Shown: one piece after another, positions 16,638 to 24,808 of the stretch | Position numbering within the stretch: the first letter of the stretch is position 1 | Layout: every line of letters begins with the position of its first letter | NCBI RefSeq assembly: GCF_008632455.1 | Contig: NZ_CP043929.1 | Location: 3,472,001-3,536,000 of the forward strand | Reading direction: 5' to 3' | DNA from: Methylomonas rhizoryzae | GTDB lineage: Bacteria; Pseudomonadota; Gammaproteobacteria; Methylococcales; Methylomonadaceae | Length of the DNA stretch: 64,000 nucleotides | The notes under the pieces: model-generated | The model's database searches: none | The model's input: only the letters and a program-made list of their open reading frames with translations | Told to the model about the DNA's origin: nothing | Made by a program: the position numbers and the translations under genes

Positions 16638-16765
16638 GTAACCAGCTACTTTCGAGAAAGAAGAAAGTTGAAAAAAACGAAAACGTTAAGTTTTTACCCT
16701 GTAATGCAGTGCCACAGGGATTGGCTAAAAAAGGCCTATATATGCTTAACAATCGAGGCGGATAA
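16634..16765 (+). CDS. Small basic protein, 43 aa, end of the coupled chain
   Basis: ATG 16634 overlaps the previous stop (ATGA) and the frame ends at TAA 16763-16765. Lysine-rich start (LLSRKKKVEKNEN) and a short glycine-ended C-terminus. Real status rests on the overlap only. It ends 9 bases before the oppositely oriented retropepsin fragment. Confidence 0.4.
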   Translation: MSNQLLSRKKKVEKNENVKFLPCNAVPQGLAKKGLYMLNNRGG

Positions 16766-16774
16766 TACTGCATT

Positions 16775-17131
16775 TTATTCGAACTGAATAACGCCCTTTT
16801 TATAGTCAATTGTGTATCTTCCAAGCTGGCGTAGAGCGCTTTGACCAAGAAGTATCGGCGCATGAATAGAGTTATCAATCCTGCAGGTTACATTATGTAA
16901 TTCCCTTTTACCAATTACTATGGACCTCAATTTAAATCTTTCGCTTTTTGCGCTAGAGCCATCTGCAAATGTATACACCTTGCCCTCAAGCCAATCGAAT
17001 TTTTCAATCGTACCAGTCCGAATTAGAGTCGTTGCAACATCTGTAGCAATGCTAACATCTGCTGCACCGCTATCGAGGATTACATTTATTTTCAAAACAT
17101 TGTTAATGTGTTGCTGGAATCTCATAAACAC
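16775..17131 (-). pseudogene. Retropepsin-like aspartic protease domain, downstream half of a frameshifted gene
   Basis: Contains the catalytic ILDSGAADVS (D-S/T-G) and the late hydrophobic ILLGQSALRQLG of clan AA retropepsin-like proteases. In relatives this domain follows a segment like SGGVYEIPVTI within one protein. Here that segment is in another frame, at the end of the lipoprotein frame at 17103. Skipping one base near 17107 (minus strand GCA ACA C ATT AAC) rejoins them. The 118-aa frame begins only with out-of-frame residues, so it probably has no independent start. Either a recent 1-base mutation or a +1 frameshift site. Confidence 0.75.
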
Positions 17132-17861
17132 CGCCAGAATACACTAACTCAATTTCTTCTTTGGATTGGTTCTTGCCGGAATCTTCTAATGGTTTTTCCA
17201 CAGACTGACTAGTTAAACTTTCATCTGTACGAGCTGTTCCATTAGTGCATTTAGCTCCTCCGCCAGATATTGAACGACATTCTTCCCCAGGAGGGCAGTC
17301 ATCATTTGTTTTGCAACTGATGCTTGCGACATTAGTTAAGGCATTTGGCGATACCGCAATTTGATTCGAATTGTTTATCGGGGTTTCTGTTTTAGTTTCT
17401 ATTACATTATTTTGATTGATTTTCTTATCTTTTAAGTTGGCAAGACGACTATTGACAATATCTGGAAATACTAGTCCACCGCATCCGCCCAGAACGCAAG
17501 CTGTTGCTGATTGAGCCAATAAATAATAAGTCTCAGCTGCTTTGTATTTTTCAAGTCCCTCTGCTGCTCGCCCTAAAAAGAAATAGGCAATATCCTGATT
17601 GAAGCCAATAAGGTAGACTTTTTCCGCTAATTCTTTCCACAAACCAGCATTATAAAGTTGATTCATATCGGCAATACTGGAGCCAAAAGCACCTCCACAG
17701 GTCACTCTGCACTCAAGCCTAACGTCGCCATTCAAGAAGTCTTTATATAGGCTTTCTGATTTTGGTTTTGGAGGAGATGTAGCGCAGCCATTTATCATCA
17801 ATGAGCTTAATGCGAGAGTCAAAGCTGTGGCTAAGATTTCACGGTGACGGTGCATGGCCAT
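17103..17861 (-). CDS. Lipoprotein, N-terminal half of a frameshifted retropepsin-domain protein
   Basis: 252 aa. Signal peptide with lipobox LMINGC (Cys about 26), so probably an outer-membrane or periplasmic lipoprotein. There is a tetratricopeptide/Sel1-like helical part (about 40-130, ELAEKVYLIGF, YFFLGRAAEGLEKYKAAETYY), then a polar linker with paired cysteines (CKTNDDCPPGEECRSISGGG). The end, SGGVYEIPA, should continue into the protease domain at 16775 but runs into TAA after a one-base shift. Leftward orientation against the phage-like genes suggests a cargo insertion. Confidence 0.7.
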   Translation of the reverse strand: MAMHRHREILATALTLALSSLMINGCATSPPKPKSESLYKDFLNGDVRLECRVTCGGAFGSSIADMNQLYNAGLWKELAEKVYLIGFNQDIAYFFLGRAAEGLEKYKAAETYYLLAQSATACVLGGCGGLVFPDIVNSRLANLKDKKINQNNVIETKTETPINNSNQIAVSPNALTNVASISCKTNDDCPPGEECRSISGGGAKCTNGTARTDESLTSQSVEKPLEDSGKNQSKEEIELVYSGGVYEIPATH

Positions 17862-17944
17862 TCCCTTTGCTTGGTTCGTACAATAGGCGAATCATCACAC
17901 AAAACGCCAATACGCAGCAAAACAAAGCCACTTTAAATTGACTT

Positions 17945-18214
17945 ATGCCAATGCGGTCGCCAAAATTCAACTGCCTTGTTAAAGCTAGGCCGGGCGTGGA
18001 AACCCGAATTATCAGGATTGAGTACATCTCAACGGATGGTTGTTTCCGTCATTTTGGCGGACTGTCTGGGCAGCCTCACGGCTGGCCGTTTTCCTTGATA
18101 CGGTATTTCCACCCCATTCAGTCCGCCGCCTCTATGTCGTGGAAAACATACGGCGACGCTTCAATTATCAAGGAGCATCCGCATGAAATCGCTTTCGCTT
18201 ATAATCTCCGATAA
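17945..18214 (+). CDS. Ash/Icd-like small phage protein
   Basis: 89 aa. The central LSGQPHGWPFSLIRYFHPIQS matches my recollection of the GQPxGWPxS...PIQ motif of phage Ash / host-cell-division-inhibitor-like proteins, which often sit directly before KilA-N/Rha regulators, as here. Its last 32 bases overlap the start of the KilA-N gene and contain that gene's ribosome site. No strong ribosome site of its own; the N-terminus is uncertain. Confidence 0.45.
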   Translation: MPMRSPKFNCLVKARPGVETRIIRIEYISTDGCFRHFGGLSGQPHGWPFSLIRYFHPIQSAASMSWKTYGDASIIKEHPHEIAFAYNLR

Positions 18215-18851
18215 ACCCATTCGTTATGACTCATTCGGCAGATTTAGTCTGAATGATTTACACAAATCAGCAGGCGGGGAAAAACGCCACGCACCTAATG
18301 AGTTTTTAAGGCTGATCGCAACTCAGGCGCTTATCAAAGAGCTAACCGGCAATTCCCGGTTTGCAGCTGTTGAATCCATCAAAGGCGGAAGTTGTCCCGG
18401 CACCTACGTGGTCAAGGAATTGGTCTATGCCTACGCCATGTGGATTAGTCCTGCATTTCACTTGCAAGTTATCCGGGCCTATGACGCCTTAACGACGCAC
18501 CAGCACCCCGGCGAAATTAGCCGCCTACAATTGCTGGAAATCGCTCTACAAGCCGAGCAGGAGCGCTTAGAACTTGCGGAGAAATTAGGCAGGCTCGAAG
18601 CTAGGTTGGACAGCATCGAACGCTACAGCGCCACAGAGCCCCCCGTAAAAGCGATGCAATCGGGTAAACGGCTTTATACGGTAAAGCAAACTGTCGAAGC
18701 CTACCCTGCTTTCAAAGAGGGCGGCTTACGGCATTTGATATTTCATGCCGATGGTCATAAGCCCAACGGCTTTGGGTGCTGCATTAGACGGATTGGGCGA
18801 AAGGTGCTGATTGACGCAGATAGCTTTGAAGCCTGGATAGCGCAGCATTAA
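18183..18851 (+). CDS. KilA-N domain phage regulator
   Basis: 222 aa. KilA-N DNA-binding domain at about 10-105 (GRFSLNDLHKSAGG, GTYVVKELVYAYAMWISPAFHLQVIRAYD). A coiled-coil linker follows (about 115-150). The C-terminal module (about 160-222) has YPAFKEGGLRHLIF and IGRKVLIDADSFEAWI, nearly the same as the 76-aa protein at 14346. CAAGGAG precedes the ATG. Such proteins act as phage/satellite regulators or anti-repressors. The shared C-terminus suggests both bind related DNA or compete. Confidence 0.85.
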   Translation: MKSLSLIISDKPIRYDSFGRFSLNDLHKSAGGEKRHAPNEFLRLIATQALIKELTGNSRFAAVESIKGGSCPGTYVVKELVYAYAMWISPAFHLQVIRAYDALTTHQHPGEISRLQLLEIALQAEQERLELAEKLGRLEARLDSIERYSATEPPVKAMQSGKRLYTVKQTVEAYPAFKEGGLRHLIFHADGHKPNGFGCCIRRIGRKVLIDADSFEAWIAQH

Positions 18852-18868
18852 GGTAAATTTGTTGCAAC

Positions 18869-18883
18869 TAACCAATTAGGTTA
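18869..18883. promoter_or_regulatory. Probable MqsA operator upstream of mqsR
   Basis: TAACC-AATTA-GGTTA lies 11 bases before the mqsR start. It resembles the known MqsA-bound AACCT/AGGTT palindromes, with a TAATAT -10-like hexamer overlapping its right edge. Predicts autorepression by the antitoxin. Confidence 0.65.
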
Positions 18884-18894
18884 ATATCTTAATC

Positions 18895-19191
18895 ATGGAA
18901 AAACAGACACCCCATTGCAAGCTGCCGGCTATTAAAGCACTGGTAGCCAATGGCAAAGTTAGGACGACTAAGAGCGCACGAGAAGGAGCGACGGCTTTGG
19001 GGTTTGATTATGATGGCATGCTGGTGGTAATTATGAGCTTAACACCCGCTGACTTTTACAAGAGCATGACCACTCACGCCGACCATAAGGTTTGGCAAGA
19101 CGTTTACCGGCCTAATACTGTGGCTGGGGATGTTTACCTGAAACTAACTGTTATCGATGATGTTCTAGTGGTTTCGTTTAAGGAGTTGTAA
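18895..19191 (+). CDS. mqsR: Toxin MqsR, mRNA interferase of the MqsRA system
   Basis: 98 aa, the family length. Begins MEKQTPHCKLPAIKALV and carries FYKSMTTHADHKVWQDVY and YLKLTVIDDVLVVSFKEL, closely matching E. coli MqsR. It cleaves mRNA at GCU/GCA-type sites (family knowledge). The toxin gene precedes the antitoxin, the characteristic reversed order. Located near the right end of element A, where it can stabilise the element. Confidence 0.95.
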   Translation: MEKQTPHCKLPAIKALVANGKVRTTKSAREGATALGFDYDGMLVVIMSLTPADFYKSMTTHADHKVWQDVYRPNTVAGDVYLKLTVIDDVLVVSFKEL

Positions 19192-19193
19192 TT

Positions 19194-19595
19194 ATGAAAT
19201 GTCCGTCTTGCGGGGCTGTAGAGTTGGTAAAAGACACTCGAGACCTGTCTTATACCTATAAAGGCGAATCGACGACTATCCCGGACGTAACCGGCGAGTT
19301 TTGCCCGGCTTGTGATGAAGTGATTACCGATGCCGACGAGTCACGGCGAACCATGGCTTTGATGATGGAGTTTAACAAACAGGTGAATGCTTCAATCGTT
19401 GACCCAGGATTTATCGCCAGTGTCCGTAAAAAGCTGGCGCTTGACCAACGGGAAGCAGGAGAACTTTTCGGCGGCGGTATCAATGCGTTTTCCCGATATG
19501 AAACCGGCAAAACCAAGCCACCGCTAGCGCTGGTAAAGTTGCTGAAAGTTTTAGACCGTCACCCGGATTTACTGGACGAGATACGGGCTGCATAA
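19194..19595 (+). CDS. mqsA: Antitoxin MqsA
   Basis: 133 aa. N-terminal zinc-binding domain with CPSCG and CPACD motifs (C3, C6, C37, C40). C-terminal XRE helix-turn-helix (about 70-125) includes FGGGINAFSRYETG, as in E. coli MqsA. Starts 2 bases after mqsR, one operon. Neutralises MqsR and represses the mqsRA promoter through the upstream palindrome. Confidence 0.95.
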   Translation: MKCPSCGAVELVKDTRDLSYTYKGESTTIPDVTGEFCPACDEVITDADESRRTMALMMEFNKQVNASIVDPGFIASVRKKLALDQREAGELFGGGINAFSRYETGKTKPPLALVKLLKVLDRHPDLLDEIRAA

Positions 19596-19619
19596 CCCAG
19601 TATTTTAGCGCTGTCCCGT

Positions 19620-19638
19620 GGGACACTAGCGGGACACT
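19620..19638 (+). repeat. Putative integrase arm-type sites, right end of element A
   Basis: GGGACACT at 19620-19627 and 19631-19638, the same 11-base period as at 12040. The pair near both ends supports the boundaries of element A. Confidence 0.65.
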
Positions 19639-19752
19639 CACAGATAAATCATGGCAACATTGTAGCGCAATCGACAAACAACAAAACCAGATAACAGCTT
19701 GATTTAATTATCATTGTTTGTTGTCACGTTTTACAGATTGTTGGATTCATCG

Positions 19753-19815
19753 GACTGTTAATCACTAGGTCGGCGGTTCGAGCCCGTCCGGGTGAGCCAG
19801 ATAAATCAAGGGCTT
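19753..19815 (+). repeat. att core copy 2 (junction of elements A and B)
   Basis: 63-base partial duplicate of tRNA-Asn (T at 19793 where the tRNA has G). Lacks the 5' half, so it is not a functional tRNA. Confidence 0.92.
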
Positions 19816-19840
19816 AGAGTAAAATCTAAGCCCTTTTTTT
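19808..19840 (+). terminator. Terminator after att copy 2
   Basis: Perfect 11-bp stem AAGGGCTTAGA / TCTAAGCCCTT plus seven T. The sequence differs from the terminators of copies 1 and 3 while the position is the same. Confidence 0.85.
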
Positions 19841-19855
19841 ATGCCAAAATTTTCA

Positions 19856-19873
19856 GGGCAACCTCTGGGCAAC
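19856..19873 (+). repeat. Putative integrase arm-type sites, left end of element B
   Basis: GGGCAAC at 19856-19862 and 19867-19873, an 11-base period. The same doublet lies at 34452-34469. Confidence 0.65.
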
Positions 19874-19940
19874 TTTCAAAAGTAATTTCGATCCCGAATC
19901 TACATACTGACTGCAAAAAAGTTATTTTTGCGAAACAAAT

Positions 19941-20558
19941 TTATTCCAGCATTTTCTCCAAAAAACCAAAACGTTTGGCAATACCAAGCAGAGCGGCATC
20001 GACACAACCATCATGTTTAGCCCTGAGTTGCCAATAAGTTTTCCAATGCATACCTTTTGGTTTAGTGCCATTCGGATTCAAAATCCCACGATGCCAACCT
20101 AATTTTTCACGGATTTTATCGGCTCGCCGTGCAAATCGATCATCCTTTGATTCCCTTTGGCAAGCGTATGCAAGTTTGTAACAATCGCGGCAAGCAAAAA
20201 TACCGGCACGACCAAGATAAAGTAATGCTACTCGACGGTTACACCCATCGGCCGGACGCGTAAACCAAGCGCGCTGCCCACCATAATGACAATCTGACCA
20301 GCCTAGGCTCACAGGGTAACGTTTAATTTCCCAATCCTCGCCTGCTCGTTGATGACGATAGTTCAGAATGACGTGATCAGCATGACTGTGTATTTGAATT
20401 GAGCCGATGTTTGCGCCATTGGACAACCAACTTGTTGTGGATGACATTCCAGGTTTTAAGCACCCATCTTGCTGTAATCGTCGTACATCAAGGGCGCGAA
20501 AGGCATTGGTAGTCTCCTTCCCGCCTTGATACCGTCGCCCACTCCCCATTCCACCCAT
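19941..20558 (-). CDS. Conserved hypothetical zinc-ribbon-like protein
   Basis: 205 aa. N-terminus GGMGSGRRYQGGK, then LDVRRLQQDGCLKPG, a pattern I recall from uncharacterised proteobacterial proteins on mobile elements. The central half has beta-strands with cysteine pairs (SLGWSDCHYGG ... ADGCNRR ... FACRDCYKLAYAC) suggesting one zinc site. The basic C-terminus may bind nucleic acid. First gene inside the left end of element B. Function unknown. Confidence 0.7.
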   Translation of the reverse strand: MGGMGSGRRYQGGKETTNAFRALDVRRLQQDGCLKPGMSSTTSWLSNGANIGSIQIHSHADHVILNYRHQRAGEDWEIKRYPVSLGWSDCHYGGQRAWFTRPADGCNRRVALLYLGRAGIFACRDCYKLAYACQRESKDDRFARRADKIREKLGWHRGILNPNGTKPKGMHWKTYWQLRAKHDGCVDAALLGIAKRFGFLEKMLE

Positions 20559-20651
20559 AAAATTCTCCGGATTTAGCCGAAATCATTAAGCAAATTGAAT
20601 GCCGGCATTCAACAAAATACGCTGAATGCCAGACAAATTAAGGCCTACAGG

Positions 20652-21494
20652 TTATTCAGTAGGATTCGGATTTGCTTTATTTCTCAGCTCTTTTAACTTT
20701 AAAAGCATCGCCAATGTGCGTTCGAATTTACGATCCAGGTGTATTTCGTACCGATTTAGCTTTTCCATTCGCTGAGGATGTAGTCCTTCACCCAAGGTTT
20801 GGGTTTTTATGGCCGGTTGATATTTGGCTTCTTTTTCCATGCGCATACAGATTGGCTCCAATGCTTCACGGATAAACTGTTCCAAACCGTCTGCGGTAGC
20901 AGGATATTCCTCATCCTCAACACAGCTATCCCACCAGTCTCTGGATTCTTCGATTAATGCTAACCTTGCCCGCTTATAAACATTAGCGCCCCCTTTGCGC
21001 AGTATTGCAGATGCTTTACGGGTAGCAGTTAAATCAATTTGAGCATTTCGTAAGCGTTCATCAATTTCTTCCGGGTTGGCGGTTAACAGGTCCGGAAGAT
21101 CAGGCGTATCGTGCGACATACCAAGCTCTAACGGAACCGAGGCGCGAATCGTGCTTTTATTGTGCTGCTCATGGGCAACACCCCACACGCCGCGATTGAT
21201 AATTGCGCCTTCAGCCATTAGAACTCGGCGCTTTCGCCAAAGAATGGTGGCCAACTCCTCGACCAAATGCCTTTCGGTTATGCATTCGGGTTGATGCTCA
21301 TCGAGTAATGCGGTCAAAAGGTCAGAATATTCTGTTTGATCTTCATGAGGTAGCACGGCCAATTTTGAAAGAATGCCGTGTTTCATGGCATTGTAGCGAA
21401 CAGCGTCATAACTATCTGTGGCAGCATTTTCATCGATTCCGCTGATCGAATTGGTCATAACTAACCTTGTGTCATCTGTAAGTTGAGTTTGCAT
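20652..21494 (-). CDS. Hypothetical helical protein of mobile elements
   Basis: 280 aa. Contains VRYNAMKHGILSKLAVLPHED near residue 35 and HLVEELATILWRKRRVLMAEG, an arrangement seen in many uncharacterised phage/island proteins. Otherwise long charged helices. No enzymatic motif found. It lies 11 bases after the primase/helicase stop on the same strand, so probably one operon; a role in DNA metabolism is a guess. Confidence 0.65.
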   Translation of the reverse strand: MQTQLTDDTRLVMTNSISGIDENAATDSYDAVRYNAMKHGILSKLAVLPHEDQTEYSDLLTALLDEHQPECITERHLVEELATILWRKRRVLMAEGAIINRGVWGVAHEQHNKSTIRASVPLELGMSHDTPDLPDLLTANPEEIDERLRNAQIDLTATRKASAILRKGGANVYKRARLALIEESRDWWDSCVEDEEYPATADGLEQFIREALEPICMRMEKEAKYQPAIKTQTLGEGLHPQRMEKLNRYEIHLDRKFERTLAMLLKLKELRNKANPNPTE

Positions 21495-21505
21495 TTAAAT
21501 ATCTC

Positions 21506-24064
21506 CTATAAGCCGCGACTAGCTTGGGCGTATGCATTAGTGGGGGTAAAAAGCGGCGTGACATTTTTTGGAGCTGATGCCACGGATACCTGCGAAGCCT
21601 GCAATACCTGCACTTTCCACTTTACCGATCCGCGACTTGAATCATCTTTTACAAAACGTAAACCATCGACCACGCGCCCTGCATGCCGCTTTAACCACCA
21701 ACCAAGCCGGTTTCTATTGATAATGCCATCCCTCTCGCCGGCGATGTCGTTGATGACATCCCAAAGAGGCTCATCGTCAAAACCGATACGTTTCAATGCA
21801 TCTCTAATCATGAGCGCCTCGTTTCCAAAACGGTCATGCCAGCCATGAAGCATGTGTCCAAGTTGCTCGCGATCAGGATCTTCAAGCATGGACTCAAACA
21901 TGCTGGCGGCAGGGTCAGGTAGTCCCAACCAGAGTAAGGGGTGACGACAAAGGTTTGACCAGTCTGTATAGGTCGCAATGTTTTTACACTCAGTTTTTGG
22001 GTGACCAGCGCATATCCAGGCACGAATAATGGTCAGAGCAAGGGAGACAAAGTATCCGCGATTATTTCTAATCTCTAACACCGGCTGTTTGTTAAATTCC
22101 CGCGCGGCAGGTATTTCACAAGCGGGGTCAAGCGAAATAGTGATCGTTCTACGCGTCATATCTCTCACTGGATCAACATTGTTGCCACTCGACAAAAGCA
22201 AAACACGAGTATTAACTTCTGCTGTTTTGCTTTGACCTAGAATGCGTCCAGAGACAAATTCGCTGGTTAGCGCAGTACAAAGTGATTTGTGCGGGATCAG
22301 GTCACTGGTCAAATTGTCGAACTCAATGACGGCAGGGGCCGTAAGTAATTCCGCCAACAGCATTTTTCTACATTCTTCGTCATCGGCCGGAAATGCATGT
22401 GGTGTACCTCGCTGGGGTGTGGCAAAGGCCGTGAATAATTCGCACAAATAACTTTTGCCGCTAGAGATACTATGAGCCTTGCAATGAAAAAGTGGTGCTT
22501 GTGGCAGTGATGCCCTTATTGTTGCCGTCAAAATGGCAGAAAGTGCCGCAGCCAAATCGTTACGGGATTTGAACGCGAATTCACCCAAAAGATCAGATAA
22601 GACTGCTAACGCTTGCTCTGCTTCCGGCCGTGTCGGGATTGACGGAATGCTAAATTCCTTGCCACTAAACACCCCGAACATGCCAGTTTCAAAATCATAT
22701 CCAGATTGGCTGACAAGGCTGCCATCCGGCCTCAAGTAAGGCTGTCGGGCTATGCCGTTCAGTACCGGTAAATGAGGATAAACCGAAGCATCATGTAAAA
22801 ACCGTACATGCTTTTCGGGTGGGTCACAGGTTACCCATTCATCGCTACGTTTATCGAATCTTTGCCAAACAGCCAATCCAGCAACCGCACGCGTAAGGCT
22901 AGCAAGTGACAGCTGTTTTACCATTGTTGCCTTCGTGCCTGGGTCAGTGGTAATGCTGACAATCACGCCGCCGCGTTGGTAGTGCCTGAGGGTTTTCGAT
23001 AATTCCTGCTCCGTGGCATCGACGATCCGTGGTATTTCTCCAGCTTGAACCAGAATAATCGGTTTATGTTTAGCAGCGATCTTGCTGACCCCCAAGAACT
23101 CATGCAACGCGCTAACTCTCCGATGTACACAATGTCCATGCATACATTTAAAACCGCCCAACGGATAGCTTTCGCTAGGTTCGAAATAGGCAGTTCCCTG
23201 GTCAGTTTGGTTAGTATGCTCATGCAGCCAAGGACAGGTAATATCATGTTTACCCTCGCCCAATGGTTGCTTGTATCGGCCTGATTCTTTAAGTGCAGCA
23301 ATGACCGGGTTTTCATTGGCGCGCGGGATATGAACGTCATCATGATCGCGATCAATCAAGCTAATGTCCTTGGATGATCGTCGTTCTTGAGAAGTTTCCT
23401 TCAAATCAATCTCCAGAGCTTCAGTAAGAGCCTGCACCGTATACCGACGATTTGGTTGCCACGCTCGTAATATGCATGGCCAATAAGAGCCATCGTCGTT
23501 TAGATACTTGCCGTTAATCGCCCTGGGTAAGCGTCCCAATAGAGCACAGGGGCCATTTGCGCCAGAGTCAGTAAGCCCTGCTTCGATGATGGCATCCAAT
23601 AAGAGGTCGGCTTCGGTAGGGTTGGTGATAGGTTGCTCCAGTATGAAACCTATTTGAAAGTTGTCTTTCGAGGTTTCAATCATCCAACTAGGCTCAACGC
23701 TAATTCGATCTAACGGCACTTTGCTGCCAATGTCATCTAACATGACCGCATGCAGGGCTGCAAAATGCTTTTTCTGTCTGCGGTGCTTGCCTCCTTGGTC
23801 GGGCTTGTAAGTGGCGAAGCTGACATAATTATTACTGTCAGGTGGCAATGGTGTTTTACCAGCTATCCAAGGCTTTCCAAACCATTTGCCACTGCTTACT
23901 TCGGCAGGGTTTCCGGTAAAACTGACCGTAACAGGGCGCTCATTGCTGGCAATTTCTCCAAAAATGCCAGTCATAAAGTCATCATTTGATAGTGATCTGC
24001 AGGTATTGCAGGTTTCGCTGGTTTCAATCGCTTCGGTTGCAAAAATTGGCTGAATATCTTTCAT
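21506..24064 (-). CDS. Primase/helicase-like replication protein of element B
   Basis: 852 aa. The N-terminal half resembles a RepB/AEP-type primase: VMLDDIGSKV, ETSKDNFQIGFIL and LLGRLPRAINGK, with an early cysteine set (ETCNTC). A zinc-binding stretch CPWLHEHT ... GGFKCMHGHC follows (about 280-325). The C-terminal half is an ATPase with Walker A SISSGKSYLCEL (about 525), an acidic VIEFDN and conserved DMTRRTITISLDP. Probably replicates the excised element. ATG 24064 was chosen because GGAGG lies 9 bases upstream; 24070 and 24112 are alternatives. The next gene on the strand follows closely. Confidence 0.75.
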   Translation of the reverse strand: MKDIQPIFATEAIETSETCNTCRSLSNDDFMTGIFGEIASNERPVTVSFTGNPAEVSSGKWFGKPWIAGKTPLPPDSNNYVSFATYKPDQGGKHRRQKKHFAALHAVMLDDIGSKVPLDRISVEPSWMIETSKDNFQIGFILEQPITNPTEADLLLDAIIEAGLTDSGANGPCALLGRLPRAINGKYLNDDGSYWPCILRAWQPNRRYTVQALTEALEIDLKETSQERRSSKDISLIDRDHDDVHIPRANENPVIAALKESGRYKQPLGEGKHDITCPWLHEHTNQTDQGTAYFEPSESYPLGGFKCMHGHCVHRRVSALHEFLGVSKIAAKHKPIILVQAGEIPRIVDATEQELSKTLRHYQRGGVIVSITTDPGTKATMVKQLSLASLTRAVAGLAVWQRFDKRSDEWVTCDPPEKHVRFLHDASVYPHLPVLNGIARQPYLRPDGSLVSQSGYDFETGMFGVFSGKEFSIPSIPTRPEAEQALAVLSDLLGEFAFKSRNDLAAALSAILTATIRASLPQAPLFHCKAHSISSGKSYLCELFTAFATPQRGTPHAFPADDEECRKMLLAELLTAPAVIEFDNLTSDLIPHKSLCTALTSEFVSGRILGQSKTAEVNTRVLLLSSGNNVDPVRDMTRRTITISLDPACEIPAAREFNKQPVLEIRNNRGYFVSLALTIIRAWICAGHPKTECKNIATYTDWSNLCRHPLLWLGLPDPAASMFESMLEDPDREQLGHMLHGWHDRFGNEALMIRDALKRIGFDDEPLWDVINDIAGERDGIINRNRLGWWLKRHAGRVVDGLRFVKDDSSRGSVKWKVQVLQASQVSVASAPKNVTPLFTPTNAYAQASRGL

Positions 24065-24118
24065 GACCATGCGCCTCCGAAAATGGATAACCACAGAAAC
24101 AATCTGAAGCATTGGTTT

Positions 24119-24174
24119 TTGATGCGCAGCATCAATTTCTTAAATTTTGTCATTACAAAATCCTCTGGGATTTT
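24119..24174. promoter_or_regulatory. Two inverted repeats upstream of the primase gene
   Basis: TTGATGC-GCA-GCATCAA (24119-24135) and AAAATCC-TCTG-GGATTTT (24157-24174) lie between the AlpA-like gene and the primase start. Candidate regulator sites or leader hairpins. Confidence 0.4.
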
Positions 24175-24278
24175 GCCGAACGGGTTGTAATTGCGATAAA
24201 ATAGTGATGCGCTATCGTCTAAATTTAGGCAATACATTCACCAGCCCGGCTTAGTTAAAAATTAAGTCGGGCTTTGTG

Positions 24279-24482
24279 TTATTTGACCGTGCTACTTTCG
24301 ATGAATGCCTTTAGGTCGAGAGTGCGATACTTGATTTGACGACCAATCCTTACGAACGGAATTCTAACTTCGCCAGTTGAGCGCCACTTAATTAGCGTGG
24401 CGGCCGGAACCGCTAGCAGTGTCGAAGCCCCTTCGGTGTCGGTCAGGGTGTCAATGTCTAATGACAGATGCTTGAAAGCCAT
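24279..24482 (-). CDS. AlpA-like helix-turn-helix regulator/excisionase
   Basis: 67 aa. MerR-type helix-turn-helix: LTDTEGASTLLAVPAATLIKW, then IPFVRIGRQIKYRTLDLKAFIES, the AlpA/excisionase signature. Such proteins activate integrase or replication genes in satellites such as P4 and CP4-57. It lies upstream of the primase gene on the same strand. Confidence 0.85.
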   Translation of the reverse strand: MAFKHLSLDIDTLTDTEGASTLLAVPAATLIKWRSTGEVRIPFVRIGRQIKYRTLDLKAFIESSTVK

Positions 24483-24758
24483 TTAACTTCCTTGCAGCTA
24501 AGCTGCGCTGGACATCTATGGCCGGTGACGGGAAGGATGCTTAATTAAAATTGCTCACGAGTATTTACAAATCGTTCAGAATTCTTAACAATAGCATCTG
24601 CTAAACAAAGCGTTTATGCCGGTCTGCCCAATTGGGCGAACAGGTTTTTTTAACGCCGGAAGTTTGGCAACATAACAAAAAATAATGTATCGCTTGGGAG
24701 CTTTAACATTGCTTTGTTCTGATCCGCATCGGCCTTCGATGTTGGATTAAAAAAATAT

Positions 24759-24808
24759 AAGCCCTGAATTGCTAGTGGTGGCAGCCGCTTTCGCTTCAGG
24801 GCTTTTTT
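24759..24808 (+). terminator. Terminator-like hairpin, possibly ending a small RNA
   Basis: AAGCCCTGAA / TTCAGGGCTT with a 26-base loop and six T. No rightward gene precedes it, so it may end a short non-coding RNA. Confidence 0.6.

Larger units (their letters stand above)
11946..19815. mobile_element. Element A: tRNA-Asn integrative element, about 7.8 kb, phage-derived
   Basis: Bounded by att copies 1 and 2, with the tyrosine integrase immediately inside the left end and matching 11-nt-spaced GGGACACT repeats near both ends. Contents: small phage-like genes (DUF5681-like, winged helix, Ash-like, KilA-N), a frameshifted retropepsin lipoprotein and mqsRA. No capsid, portal, terminase large subunit, tail or lysis gene is visible. 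It is therefore a degenerate prophage or satellite-like element. Confidence 0.85.
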
